Source: Neobacillus fumarioli NBRC 102428 (GTDB lineage Bacteria > Bacillota > Bacilli > Bacillales > Cytobacillaceae). From it: a DNA stretch of 37,922 bases. Positions 28,850-36,317 of the stretch are shown piece after piece. Under the pieces are notes generated by a model that ran no database searches, had not been told where the DNA came from, and saw nothing but the letters and a program-made list of their open reading frames with translations. The DNA lies in assembly GCF_001591485.1 (NCBI RefSeq), contig NZ_BCUZ01000017.1, positions 1 through 37,922 of the forward strand, in the 5' to 3' direction. Each line of letters opens with the position of its first letter. Position 1 is the stretch's first letter. The position numbers and the translations under genes were made by a program.

Positions 28850-29500
28850 CTAGAAAAACAACGAATAAAAGAAATTGCTTAATCCTCCCGTTATCCAGGG
28901 AAGAACGATACTGAAAATCGGCTGAATCGTATATTGATCAAGCGGGGTAATCACTAACACAAGGAAAATTAAAATCCCGTACTGTTCATATTGAGTCATT
29001 TTGGCCCGGACACCGCCCGGAACCAAATCTTCCACAATCCGGTAACCGTCAAGTGGCGGCAGCGGAAGCAAATTGAAAATAAACAGGACAATATTTAGCT
29101 GAATAAAGATTTCCATAAATTCATAGAAATTTCCAGTCACTTGGATTCCCGAACGGTTTAAACCGTAACCGACAATAAAACCGATGCAGGCAAGAATCAG
29201 ATTGCTCAAAGGGCCGGCGATGGAGACAAGGACTCCAGCCAGGCGCGGCTTTTTAAAATGAAAGCGGTTGACAGGCACCGGGCGGGCCCAGCCAAAGCCG
29301 GCGATTAAAATCAGCAGCGTTCCGAACGGATCCAAATGCGACATTGGATTTAATGTAAGCCTTCCCTGATTTTTCGCGGTCATGTCACCAAATTTATAGG
29401 CAACAAAAGCATGAGCAAATTCATGTAATGTAAAGGCAAATATCAGCGTAATGGCCACATACGGAATTTGCCTTAACGGATATGCAAGAAATTGGTCCAA
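28850..29500 (-). CDS. ywhC: Site-2 protease family membrane metalloprotease (M50, YwhC-like)
   Basis: Intramembrane zinc metalloprotease family. The 216-residue protein has HEFAH in a membrane segment (zinc HExxH), GWARPVPVN, and the second zinc motif [10 protein letters not shown], with about five or six hydrophobic segments. The start is taken as TTG at 29500 (LDQFLAYPL): AGGAG lies eight bases upstream and the B. subtilis protein starts two residues before FLAYPL. A longer frame runs to 29572 but has no supporting site. The substrate is unknown. It is followed by ywhD in the same operon. Confidence 0.88.
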   Translation of the reverse strand: MDQFLAYPLRQIPYVAITLIFAFTLHEFAHAFVAYKFGDMTAKNQGRLTLNPMSHLDPFGTLLILIAGFGWARPVPVNRFHFKKPRLAGVLVSIAGPLSNLILACIGFIVGYGLNRSGIQVTGNFYEFMEIFIQLNIVLFIFNLLPLPPLDGYRIVEDLVPGGVRAKMTQYEQYGILIFLVLVITPLDQYTIQPIFSIVLPWITGGLSNFFYSLFF

Positions 29501-29674
29501 ACGAGTTTCTCCTCTCCTTTTAACAAATATAATCCATTGCCGATCTATTTCGATGGTGCTTTTAGTATACAAAAACCTCGTTCAAAAGGGAAAATTAAAG
29601 CAACGATCATGATTGCACTTTTCCGCCTTTTATGGAACACTACTATTACAGAAACATAAGAAGGAGGTTACAAC

Positions 29675-29860
29675 ATGCCATACGTTACAATCAAAATGCT
29701 CGAAGGACGCACCGAGGACCAAAAAAGAGCACTCGTAGAAAAAGTAACAACCGCAGTCAGCGAAACAACCGGCGCCCCAAAAGAAAACATCACCATCTTC
29801 ATCGAAGAAATGAGCAAAAACCATTACGCAGTTGGCGGCATTAGAGCAAGCGACAAGTAA
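29675..29860 (+). CDS. ywhB: 4-oxalocrotonate tautomerase family protein
   Basis: A 61-residue tautomerase of the 4-OT family. After removal of the initiator methionine the amino-terminal proline (MPYVTIKML) is the expected catalytic base, and the length matches the family. AAGGAGG lies seven bases before the ATG. The physiological substrate is unknown in B. subtilis. The coding sequence is poor in T and rich in A and C, unlike most neighbours, and it ends 11 bases before a full palindromic repeat. Confidence 0.93.
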   Translation: MPYVTIKMLEGRTEDQKRALVEKVTTAVSETTGAPKENITIFIEEMSKNHYAVGGIRASDK

Positions 29861-29871
29861 TGGTTTTTAAT

Positions 29872-29926
29872 GGTGTCAGGCACCGCTCGTGGACAAAATA
29901 AGGTTTTGTCCGTCTCCAGTGGACAC
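29872..29926 (-). repeat. Full copy B of the palindromic repeat
   Basis: The core GGTGTCAGGCACC (29872-29884) is followed by GCTCGTGGACA, TTTTGTCCGTCT and GTGGACAC. Read on the minus strand it lines up with copy A. It lies between the ywhB stop codon and the ywhB terminator, so it is part of the ywhB 3' untranslated RNA. Confidence 0.88.
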
Positions 29927-29938
29927 ATGATTCCTAGT

Positions 29939-29979
29939 AATAGAGTGTGAACCTTTCTTTTGAGGCTGCACACTCTATT
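29939..29979 (+). terminator. Terminator after ywhB
   Basis: AATAGAGTGTG (29939-29949) pairs with CACACTCTATT (29969-29979), followed by TTTTTCCC. Confidence 0.85.
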
Positions 29980-30007
29980 TTTTTCCCTGATAGGAATCTC
30001 GCTTTTG

Positions 30008-30235
30008 TTACATAAGTTTGATTTCGTCTTTGGGGTTTTCGAGGCGTATTTTTTCGAGTTCCAGCCTCATTTTTTCTGTTTCGATTAGGTAGTTTTCGTG
30101 TTTAAGTTTTTCCAATTCCAATTGGTCTTTAAGCATTTCCTGTTGCATTTTGGTTTGCTTTTGAATATGGCTCGTGATTATAGCAGTAATGGGTATACCA
30201 AACGCTAAAATTACTGAAAGTGCTCCAACGATCAT
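30008..30235 (-). CDS. Small single-pass membrane protein with a coiled coil
   Basis: A 75-residue protein of unrecognised family. Residues 1-23 (MIVGALSVILAFGIPITAII) form a membrane segment; residues 26-70 are a charged heptad-like helix rich in K, E, L and M (ELEKLKHENYLIETEKMRLEL), so a coiled coil is expected. The general plan recalls PspB-type proteins. The start at 30235 is marked by GGGGGGAG just upstream; a longer open frame to 30325 has no such site. It follows ywgA on the same strand, 98 bases away. The coding strand is A-rich with few G, and a palindromic repeat lies beyond its 3' end. Confidence 0.7.
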   Translation of the reverse strand: MIVGALSVILAFGIPITAIITSHIQKQTKMQQEMLKDQLELEKLKHENYLIETEKMRLELEKIRLENPKDEIKLM

Positions 30236-30333
30236 TGCGCTCCCCCCTATAAAACAAATCATAACATTTTTTGCAAAAAATTGAATATATTCTTTTAAAA
30301 AAAATACGCCTGGGGAATATTCCAAGCGCGCAG

Positions 30334-30837
30334 TTATTGAACTTTACCCTTTAGAGTTTCAATATACTGATATGCCTCATCAATTTCCGCTTCGGTGTAG
30401 CGCTGGCTGCTTTTTAGCGTAAATACTTTCGTTGCAACCTCTTCCTTTGGAAGATTATCAAAATATAAAATCGTTGAAACAAGTTCCAGAAATCTAGCAT
30501 TTTGGTCGTTCATATCAGAAAAGAACTCCTCTAAATGCGGCATGTCCACTTCATTGTCACTCAAAAACTCTAACCCGGAATCTGTCAGTGTATAGCGATA
30601 TTGAAAATAACCGCCCTTTTTTTCCTTCACCTCATGAAGAAACCCCATATTACAAAGCTCTTCCACCCGCAATGTCAGCTCCTCTGAATAGGGACCGTAA
30701 AAATGGAACTGGAACCTTTCCTGGAACGGAAAAGAAATTTTTTTCGCAATATATATCATCTTTTGCAGCTTTTTCCGTCCGACAATTTCACCGGATACCC
30801 TAATGGCCTGCATTAGCTTCGCATGATCATTTAACAA
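30334..30837 (-). CDS. ywgA: YwgA family protein
   Basis: A 167-residue cytosolic protein of unknown function. The first half has a winged-helix look with GRKKLQKMIYIAKK near residue 20 and FQFHFYGPYSEEL near residue 42, a pattern that loosely recalls SocA/Panacea-type antitoxin domains; that relation is inference. The start is read as TTG at 30837, eight bases after AGGAG, giving MLNDHAKL as in B. subtilis YwgA; a GTG three codons upstream overlaps the site. It follows ywfO by 30 bases and is probably cotranscribed with it. Confidence 0.85.
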   Translation of the reverse strand: MLNDHAKLMQAIRVSGEIVGRKKLQKMIYIAKKISFPFQERFQFHFYGPYSEELTLRVEELCNMGFLHEVKEKKGGYFQYRYTLTDSGLEFLSDNEVDMPHLEEFFSDMNDQNARFLELVSTILYFDNLPKEEVATKVFTLKSSQRYTEAEIDEAYQYIETLKGKVQ

Positions 30838-30867
30838 GTTCGTCACTCCTACTCATTTCAACAACGC

Positions 30868-32169
30868 TTATTCCAATAATGAACGTATCTGTTTCTTCAG
30901 CTCCCGCTCGCCAATACTCGATTCATCCGCAAGAAAATCAGCCGGATAATAGAGCTTATGGTCAGTACGTCTCTTTCCCGAGATTGCTTCAACAATCTCT
31001 GATTCCCGCGACAGCTCCCTTAATTCTCCATTTTGCATTAGCAGGTTAATTGGTAGACGTTCTTCTTCCTCGCCGGGACGGTAAAAATCATACGGCAAAT
31101 CCGATGATGAGTCGACTACCAAGTAATATTCCGGGTCAATGCCTGCTTTCATAAACAAGGCAGTTAATTGGGTCAGCTTTTTATACTCTTTAGCAGGGTC
31201 GAATTCTACATACTTGAACAAATTCCGATTGACAAACCGGCTGCATAAATCGCTTAAAATCGGATCATCCTCTTCCTGCCAAATTTGAAAGTAGTATAAA
31301 ATCACGGATTCATCTAATTTTAAATAATCTGCTAGGGTCACTTGCTCGTAGAAAAAGGATGTAAAATGGTGTGGTTCATGTTTGAATCGATAATTTTCTT
31401 TAAACAGCTGCTTCGCACGATGGAGGATTTTTGACAACAGCACCTCTGCGCTTCGTGATACAGGGTGAAAATAGACCTGCCAGTACATCTGATAGCGGCT
31501 CATAATATAATCTTCAACGGCGTGCATACCGCTTTTTTTAATCACCACTTGGTCTTCCCTTGGACGCATCACACGCAAAATTCTTTCCATATCGAATTGG
31601 CCGTAGCTTACCCCTGTGTAATAAGCATCTCGCTGCAGGTAGTCCATCCGGTCGGCATCAATTTGGCTGGAAATCATGCTGACAATTAGTTTTTTCTCAG
31701 AAGTTTTGGCAATAATATCGGCGACTTTCTGAGGAAAATCGCGGCCGACTCTTGACAGTACATGGTTAACATTCGTTTTCCCCAAGATAATGGCGCGGGT
31801 AAAATCCTCGTGATCTAACTCGAACACTTTTTCAAAGGAATGGGAAAATGGCCCGTGCCCTAGGTCATGTAACAGTGCTGCACAAAGCGTGAGCAGGCGA
31901 TCATCTGCATTCCATTCTGGACGCCCGGCAAATACATCATCAATGATACGCCGTACAATTTCATATACGCCCAAGGAATGATTAAAACGGCTATGCTCCG
32001 CTCCATGAAACGTCAAAAACGTCGTTCCCAACTGTCTAATCCGCCTTAAGCGCTGAAACTCCTTCGTTCCAATTAAATCCCAAATCACCCGGTCCCGCAC
32101 ATGAACATAACGATGCACAGGATCCTTAAACACTTTCTCTTCACTCAACTTCTCCGCCGAATAAGACAA
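30868..32169 (-). CDS. ywfO: HD-domain phosphohydrolase, dNTPase-like (YwfO)
   Basis: HD-superfamily protein related to dGTP triphosphohydrolases. Metal-binding motifs are visible: H in GAEHSRFNHSLG near residue 60, HD in LLHDLGHGPFSHSFE near residue 103 and D in SSQIDADRMDYLQRD near residue 175. The start is TTG at 32169, seven to eight bases after AGGAAGAGGG, giving 433 residues, the same as B. subtilis YwfO. Its promoter appears to use the palindromic repeat for its -35 box. The substrate of YwfO in vivo is not settled; dNTP hydrolysis is a family inference. It is followed closely by ywgA. Confidence 0.9.
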   Translation of the reverse strand: MSYSAEKLSEEKVFKDPVHRYVHVRDRVIWDLIGTKEFQRLRRIRQLGTTFLTFHGAEHSRFNHSLGVYEIVRRIIDDVFAGRPEWNADDRLLTLCAALLHDLGHGPFSHSFEKVFELDHEDFTRAIILGKTNVNHVLSRVGRDFPQKVADIIAKTSEKKLIVSMISSQIDADRMDYLQRDAYYTGVSYGQFDMERILRVMRPREDQVVIKKSGMHAVEDYIMSRYQMYWQVYFHPVSRSAEVLLSKILHRAKQLFKENYRFKHEPHHFTSFFYEQVTLADYLKLDESVILYYFQIWQEEDDPILSDLCSRFVNRNLFKYVEFDPAKEYKKLTQLTALFMKAGIDPEYYLVVDSSSDLPYDFYRPGEEEERLPINLLMQNGELRELSRESEIVEAISGKRRTDHKLYYPADFLADESSIGERELKKQIRSLLE

Positions 32170-32203
32170 TTCATTTCCCTCTTCCTGCAATAACAATGAC
32201 CTT

Positions 32204-32232
32204 ATTATATCCCAAAAACAGATTGGTGTCAG
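32204..32232 (-). promoter_or_regulatory. SigmaA promoter of ywfO with a repeat-derived -35 box
   Basis: On the minus strand CTGACA (32227-32232), exactly 17 bases and a perfect TATAAT (32204-32209). The CTGACA lies inside the GGTGCCTGACACC core of repeat copy C. The predicted start is near 32197, about 28 bases before the TTG start codon. Confidence 0.72.
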
Positions 32233-32277
32233 GCACCGCTCGTGGACATTTTGCCATTTTGTCCACGTGGGGTGGAC
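32225..32277 (-). repeat. Full copy C of the palindromic repeat
   Basis: Core GGTGTCAGGCACC (32225-32237), then GCTCGTGGACA, TTTTGTCCACGTGGGG and TGGACAAT. Read on the minus strand it is nearly the same as copy D at 35044-35096. It lies just upstream of ywfO. Confidence 0.88.
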
Positions 32278-32342
32278 AATAGGCTTTTTTCCCTGTTATG
32301 TATGTAGGTTATATACTTCATAAACAGTACGGTAAAGAAAAA

Positions 32343-32372
32343 AATCACCTAAGGATGAGTTCGAAGGTGATT
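32343..32372 (-). terminator. Terminator after the DUF1450 gene
   Basis: AATCACCT (32343-32350) pairs with AGGTGATT (32365-32372); a run of T follows on the minus strand. The hairpin overlaps the stop codon of the gene by two bases. Confidence 0.8.
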
Positions 32373-32604
32373 ATTTGAGTTTTTTATTGATTTTTTCCAT
32401 TAATTCCTCTTCTGTCAGGGCAGCCACGGGGCGGTTGTTGACGAAGGCAAATGTTTTTTTTCGGCCGGGGCCGCAATAGGATTGGCATCCGATTTTAATT
32501 TCGGCCTTTGGGTCCAGTTCTTTTAAACGAGGAATTAGCGTCTTTAAATTCACAGCCTGGCAATCGTCGCAAACACGAAATTCATTGGGCATGTTAACAT
32601 TCAA
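32371..32604 (-). CDS. DUF1450 family protein (YuzB-like)
   Basis: A small cysteine protein of 77 residues, or 73 if it starts at the ATG at 32592. Cysteines occur as CDDC near residues 12-15 and C-x3-C in [12 protein letters not shown] near residues 40-44. The arrangement resembles thioredoxin-like ferredoxin folds, so metal or Fe-S binding is possible but not shown. GGAG lies six bases before the TTG at 32604; the ATG has poorer spacing, so the longer form is given. It stands alone between rsfA and ywfO. Confidence 0.8.
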   Translation of the reverse strand: MNVNMPNEFRVCDDCQAVNLKTLIPRLKELDPKAEIKIGCQSYCGPGRKKTFAFVNNRPVAALTEEELMEKINKKLK

Positions 32605-32975
32605 CCCTTTCTCCAGTCAATCTATTATTATTTTAGCCAATCGGCATGTAAGATTTTCATTTAAAAACCATCAGCTTGAAAAAACCCATTCATTTTTCCT
32701 TGAACGGTTTTTGTACTTTAACATATCAACTTTGGTATTTTACATTTTCTTTCAACCGAATGCAAGATAGAGGCAGTGGAAAACCAAGCCGGCTTCCTGC
32801 TTCTCCGAATAACCCTCCTTGTAGGCATGCGACGAGCTGAACTTAAGCTTCTTCGAATAAGCTATGGCGCAGGAGCACATACCAAGGGATTAGGCTGCTT
32901 GCGCTGGACAATTCTCGAAGTCATAATTTCTTTTTTTGAAAAAGGAAAAAATCTATTATCCTTTTAACCATTTTG
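32605..32975. other. Intergenic region with a short tail of the folded repeat
   Basis: About 370 bases without a credible gene. Positions 32901-32923 share GGACAATTCTCGAAG and adjoining bases with the tail of the repeat at 10728-10749. The upstream part (32780-32900) shows only scattered likeness (for example GCATGCGACGAGCTG), so it may be an old, decayed copy. A T-rich stretch lies at 32640-32760. Confidence 0.55.
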
Positions 32976-33005
32976 GTATAAAGCCTAGAAAACTTGTCCA
33001 TCATA
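32976..33005 (+). promoter_or_regulatory. Forespore (sigmaG/sigmaF-like) promoter of rsfA
   Basis: GTATA (32976-32980), an 18-base spacer and CATCATA (32999-33005) fit the sigmaG pattern GHATR, 18 bases, CATWHTA with one mismatch. It lies 93 bases before the rsfA start. B. subtilis rsfA is a forespore gene. Confidence 0.6.
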
Positions 33006-33097
33006 AGACTAGAACTTTTGAAAACTAAAGTCGGCTGGAAGAACCCCTTCCTACGCGCTGACGATTCATTCGTACATTTTATAAGGAGTTGAAACAA

Positions 33098-33838
33098 ATG
33101 AAAGTTCGTCAAGATGCATGGACAGAAGAGAATGATCTTCTTCTGGCTGAAACAGTCCTTCGGCATGTAAGAGAGGGAAGTACACAGCTCAATGCCTTTG
33201 AAGAAGTTGGTGACAAGCTGAATCGGACTTCAGCAGCATGCGGTTTCAGATGGAATGCCGTTGTTCGCCATCGCTATGAAAAAGCACTTCAGCTGGCGAA
33301 AAAACAACGAAAACAACGGCAAAGAATTTTAGGAAAAGACCAAGGGGGCAAGAAAAAATTACTTTATAGCCCTCCGATACCTGCCGTAGAAGAACTGGAA
33401 GTAATGCCCATTACAATTGAAATGGCTGAAGAAACGGAAGTGCAAAATGTGAACAGCGAAATGGCTGCCCAAAGCCAGGCAGTTCAAGAATACACACCAG
33501 CAGCACAAACCTATAAACAAGCCGGATCTACACTCACTATGGAAAGCGTCATTGCTTTCTTGCAAAACTTTAAACATTCCAATCTGCAAAATGATGCATT
33601 AAAAATAGATAATGAAAGATTAAAGCGGGAAATAGCTGACTTGAGAAAACAAAATGAGGAATTGACGGCAAAAGTGAAAGAACTCGAGGAGAACAAGGAA
33701 ACAATGCAGGAAGATTACGAGACGTTAATGAAAATTATGAATCGTGCCCGCAAGCTTGTATTATTTGAAGAAGAGGAAAGGCCGTCAACTAAATTCAAAA
33801 TGGACCGAAACGGAAATTTAGAGAAAGTAGCGGAATAA
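33098..33838 (+). CDS. rsfA: Prespore-specific transcriptional regulator RsfA
   Basis: DNA-binding regulator that tunes sigmaF-dependent gene expression in the forespore. The 246-residue protein has an N-terminal Myb/SANT-like domain (about residues 3-55: [18 protein letters not shown] and [16 protein letters not shown]), a basic patch KKQRKQRQR, a Glu/Gln-rich linker and a C-terminal coiled coil (about residues 165-215). AAGGAG lies nine bases before the ATG at 33098; a TTG three codons upstream abuts that site. A forespore-type promoter is visible upstream, in line with the expected stage of expression. Confidence 0.93.
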   Translation: MKVRQDAWTEENDLLLAETVLRHVREGSTQLNAFEEVGDKLNRTSAACGFRWNAVVRHRYEKALQLAKKQRKQRQRILGKDQGGKKKLLYSPPIPAVEELEVMPITIEMAEETEVQNVNSEMAAQSQAVQEYTPAAQTYKQAGSTLTMESVIAFLQNFKHSNLQNDALKIDNERLKREIADLRKQNEELTAKVKELEENKETMQEDYETLMKIMNRARKLVLFEEEERPSTKFKMDRNGNLEKVAE

Positions 33839-33965
33839 AAAACCCTTCAGATTTTTGGAAAAATAGCGAGGAAGAGGTTATAAGAAAGCAAAAAGCAGCC
33901 ACCTACTGGCAATCTAGAGAGAATGACCGATTGGCTAAGAATAGTCTTTCTTACTGCCTCTGGTA

Positions 33966-34046
33966 ACTCCGCCTAAGTGAGCCTTTTAGGCGTGCGATGC
34001 TGATGCTGTCGAAGCTTTCCTTGTACAACTGGGCCATTTTCGAGGA
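33966..34046 (+). repeat. Medium copy of the folded intergenic repeat (family 2)
   Basis: Shares GCGATGC-GATGCTGTCGAAGCTTTCCTTGT with the copies at 10545 and 37828. The hairpin preceding it reads CCTAA (33972-33976) with TTAGG (33986-33990), where the other copies have CCTAAAAGC with GCTTTTAGG, so pairing is kept while the inner bases differ. It lies between rsfA and the lipL terminator. Confidence 0.8.
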
Positions 34047-34054
34047 CCATTAAA

Positions 34055-34083
34055 GCCGTAAATCCAAGGAATGGATTTGCGGC
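34055..34083. terminator. Terminator after lipL, possibly bidirectional
   Basis: GCCGTAAATCC (34055-34065) pairs with GGATTTGCGGC (34073-34083) with one mismatch. CTTTTA follows on the plus strand and TTTAA on the minus strand, so it may also end rsfA transcription. Confidence 0.8.
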
Positions 34084-34086
34084 CTT

Positions 34087-34917
34087 TTACAGTTCGGCAA
34101 ATTTTTCATTACGCTCGGTAATTCTTTGAACATAACTAGGCAAAAGTTCAAGTTCATATTCATTTAACTGCCCCGCATAGAATCGGCTGCTGTTTTTCTT
34201 TAACTCAGTCAATAGCCGCATCATACAATCGGCAATGGTTAACGAGCTATTTAGCAATTCTGACAGTGAAGCCATAACTTCGGGAATAATTTCCGGATAG
34301 CTGAATTTTGTATACTGTCCGCCTTTAGCCCGCTTGTAAAACTCCCGTATAAGTTCTGCACGATCCGCGCCGCTGCCACTTACACATAGGTAAATTTGCA
34401 CAGCAACACCCTTTCTTAGCCTGCGCTGCGAAATCCCAGCAAATTTCTTCCCGCCAATGCTGAGGTCATAACTGCCTGGGCAATATGATCCAATAATTTC
34501 CTTCGCCTCGATCTTTGCTGGAAAGTCGGCAAACATCTGCTGAATGAGGCGCCACATCGCTTCATAACCGCGGTTGATATCAATTCCTTTTTCAGCTTCG
34601 GGGAATATAAGGGAAATATTAAGAACACCATCATCAAGTACCACGGCCAGTCCTCCGGAATTCCGCACAATCACTTGATAACCCATTTCCTTCAAGTACT
34701 GAACCCCTGCATCTAAAAAGGGCAATTTCGTATCCTGGATCCCTAAAACAACAGTATTATGATGAACCCATGTCCTCGCAGTTGCCGGTGCCTTTCCTGC
34801 CCCGACAGAAGCACACAGCGCATCATCAAACCCAAATGACTGCAGCGCCTGAAAATGCAGGCCCACTGCCGACTGATCAATAATCCGCCACTCAGCCTGT
34901 CGCAATAAATCCTCCAT
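34087..34917 (-). CDS. lipL: Octanoyl-[GcvH]:protein N-octanoyltransferase
   Basis: Amidotransferase that moves octanoyl groups from the glycine cleavage H protein to E2 subunits in lipoate assembly. The 276-residue protein has the cysteine nucleophile C146 in [11 protein letters not shown], followed by the lysine-containing [12 protein letters not shown], and the biotin/lipoate-ligase-like N-terminal half ([18 protein letters not shown]). AAGGAG lies eight bases before the ATG at 34917. It follows pta on the same strand but is separated from it by a strong terminator, so it probably has its own promoter. B. subtilis ywfL is the orthologue by position and motifs. Confidence 0.94.
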   Translation of the reverse strand: MEDLLRQAEWRIIDQSAVGLHFQALQSFGFDDALCASVGAGKAPATARTWVHHNTVVLGIQDTKLPFLDAGVQYLKEMGYQVIVRNSGGLAVVLDDGVLNISLIFPEAEKGIDINRGYEAMWRLIQQMFADFPAKIEAKEIIGSYCPGSYDLSIGGKKFAGISQRRLRKGVAVQIYLCVSGSGADRAELIREFYKRAKGGQYTKFSYPEIIPEVMASLSELLNSSLTIADCMMRLLTELKKNSSRFYAGQLNEYELELLPSYVQRITERNEKFAEL

Positions 34918-34975
34918 TACCGCAACTCCTTCAGTAATTAATAAACCTATTGTAGCAAAATAAAACCGAAAAAAA

Positions 34976-34993
34976 CCAGTCCAACAGGACTGG
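34976..34993 (-). terminator. Terminator of pta
   Basis: CCAGTCC (34976-34982) pairs with GGACTGG (34987-34993) around a four-base loop, followed on the minus strand by TTTTTTT. It lies beyond repeat copy D, so copy D is inside the pta 3' untranslated RNA. Confidence 0.92.
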
Positions 34994-35043
34994 CCTCAAA
35001 AAGGTGTATACCTTTAGATAAGAAAGACTATATAAAAACGGGT

Positions 35044-35096
35044 GTCCACCCCACGTGGACAAAACGGCAATTTGTCCACGAATGGTGCCTGACACC
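35044..35096 (+). repeat. Full copy D of the palindromic repeat
   Basis: GTCCACCCCACGTGGAC, then AAAACGGCAATTTGTCCACG and the core GGTGCCTGACACC (35084-35096). It ends one base before the pta stop codon (35098-35100), in the orientation of copy A and opposite to B and C. Confidence 0.88.
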
Positions 35097-35097
35097 A

Positions 35098-36066
35098 TTA
35101 TAACCCCTGTGCTGCTGTGATAAGGGCGAGTTTGTAGACGTCTTCTTCGTTGCAGCCGCGGGAGAGGTCGTTGACTGGACGGTTTAAGCCTTGGAGGATG
35201 GGACCGACTGCTTCGAAGCCGCCGAGGCGCTGAGCAATTTTGTAACCGATGTTTCCAGCCTCAAGGCTTGGGAAGATGAAGACGTTTGCGTCCCCTTGAA
35301 GTACGGAATCCGGTGCCTTGCTTTTCGCTACAGATGGCACGAATGCGGCATCGAATTGGAATTCACCGTCAAGTACGAGGTATGGGGCACGCCGTTTTGC
35401 CTCCGCTACAGCCTCCACAACCCGTTCGGTTTCTGGCGATTTTGCAGACCCTTTTGTCGAAAAGCTAAGCATGGCAACCCGCGGTTCAATGTCAAACATT
35501 TCCGCCGTTCTCGCACTCTCGATAGCAATTTCTGCCAAATCCATGCTGTCAGGCGCAATATTGATCGCACAATCTGCAAATACATATTTCTCGTCACCGC
35601 GTACCATGATAAACACACCAGATGTCTTTTTGACGCCTTCCTTTGTTTTTATAATTTGCAAGGCAGGACGTACGGTATCAGCTGTTGAGTGGGTAGCACC
35701 ACTGACAAGCCCGTCAGCCTTATTTAAATAAACAAGCATTGTGCCGAAATAGTTAACATCGAGTAAAATGTTCCGAGCTTCTTCTTCTGTCGCTTTCCCT
35801 TTACGGCGCTCCACAAAAGCAGCCACGAGCTCATCCATTCCAACATAGTTGATAGGGTCATAAATTTCAACCGCATCAAGTGAAACACCAAGTTTATGTG
35901 CTTTTTCCTGAACCTGTTCAATGTTTCCGATCAAAATCGGTGTCAGCAGCTTTTCCTCAGCCAGGCGACCAACGGCCTTCAGAATCCGCTCATCCTGACT
36001 TTCAGGAAAAACAATTCGTAAATTGCGTCCGGCAATTTTCTTTTTTAATCCTTCAAATAAATCCAC
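35098..36066 (-). CDS. pta: Phosphate acetyltransferase
   Basis: Converts acetyl-CoA and phosphate to acetyl phosphate in the overflow acetate pathway. The 322-residue protein matches B. subtilis Pta (323) throughout, including GLVSGATHSTADTVRPALQ, SFSTKGSAKSPE and the C-terminal GRPVNDLSRGC-type segment (NRPVNDLSRGC). The start codon is GTG at 36066, seven bases after GAGGAGG. A promoter and a well-placed cre site lie upstream, in keeping with CcpA activation known for B. subtilis pta. The last 300 bases are G-rich on the plus strand next to repeat copy D. Confidence 0.96.
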   Translation of the reverse strand: MDLFEGLKKKIAGRNLRIVFPESQDERILKAVGRLAEEKLLTPILIGNIEQVQEKAHKLGVSLDAVEIYDPINYVGMDELVAAFVERRKGKATEEEARNILLDVNYFGTMLVYLNKADGLVSGATHSTADTVRPALQIIKTKEGVKKTSGVFIMVRGDEKYVFADCAINIAPDSMDLAEIAIESARTAEMFDIEPRVAMLSFSTKGSAKSPETERVVEAVAEAKRRAPYLVLDGEFQFDAAFVPSVAKSKAPDSVLQGDANVFIFPSLEAGNIGYKIAQRLGGFEAVGPILQGLNRPVNDLSRGCNEEDVYKLALITAAQGL

Positions 36067-36099
36067 AAAAAATCCTCCTCGTTCAAAAACTCAATTCTT

Positions 36100-36155
36100 A
36101 GGATACTTTACGAAAGTAAAAATTCAAGCCCGGTACACCACAGACAGCGCTTACC
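36100..36155 (-). promoter_or_regulatory. pta promoter with upstream cre
   Basis: Minus-strand TTGAAT (36122-36127), 16 bases and TATCCT (36100-36105) make a plausible promoter with a start near 36093. GGTAAGCGCTGTCT (36142-36155) matches the cre consensus at 12 of 14 positions and is centred about 55 bases upstream of that start, the kind of position from which CcpA activates B. subtilis pta. Confidence 0.65.
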
Positions 36156-36317
36156 CTAAAAAATTTTTGTTTTCGAAATAATTCATATATTCCCTCACAA
36201 AGCCAAAATATTCACCATCTTATTCTTTCTGTCTAACAAAGGTTTTATTCGAGCATCACTTGGTCAAACTATGATATAGTAATTATTGTTAAATATAGTT
36301 GACCTAGGAGTGATACT

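Noticed and set aside
29501-29572. Longer start for ywhC
   Set aside because: No ribosome binding site at the upstream position; AGGAG and the family N terminus point to the TTG at 29500.
30334-32169. Calling ywfO-ywgA a phage defence or toxin-antitoxin system
   Set aside because: Both genes are ordinary conserved Bacillus genes, the Panacea likeness is weak by eye, and there are no mobile or defence neighbours; recorded only as a hypothesis.
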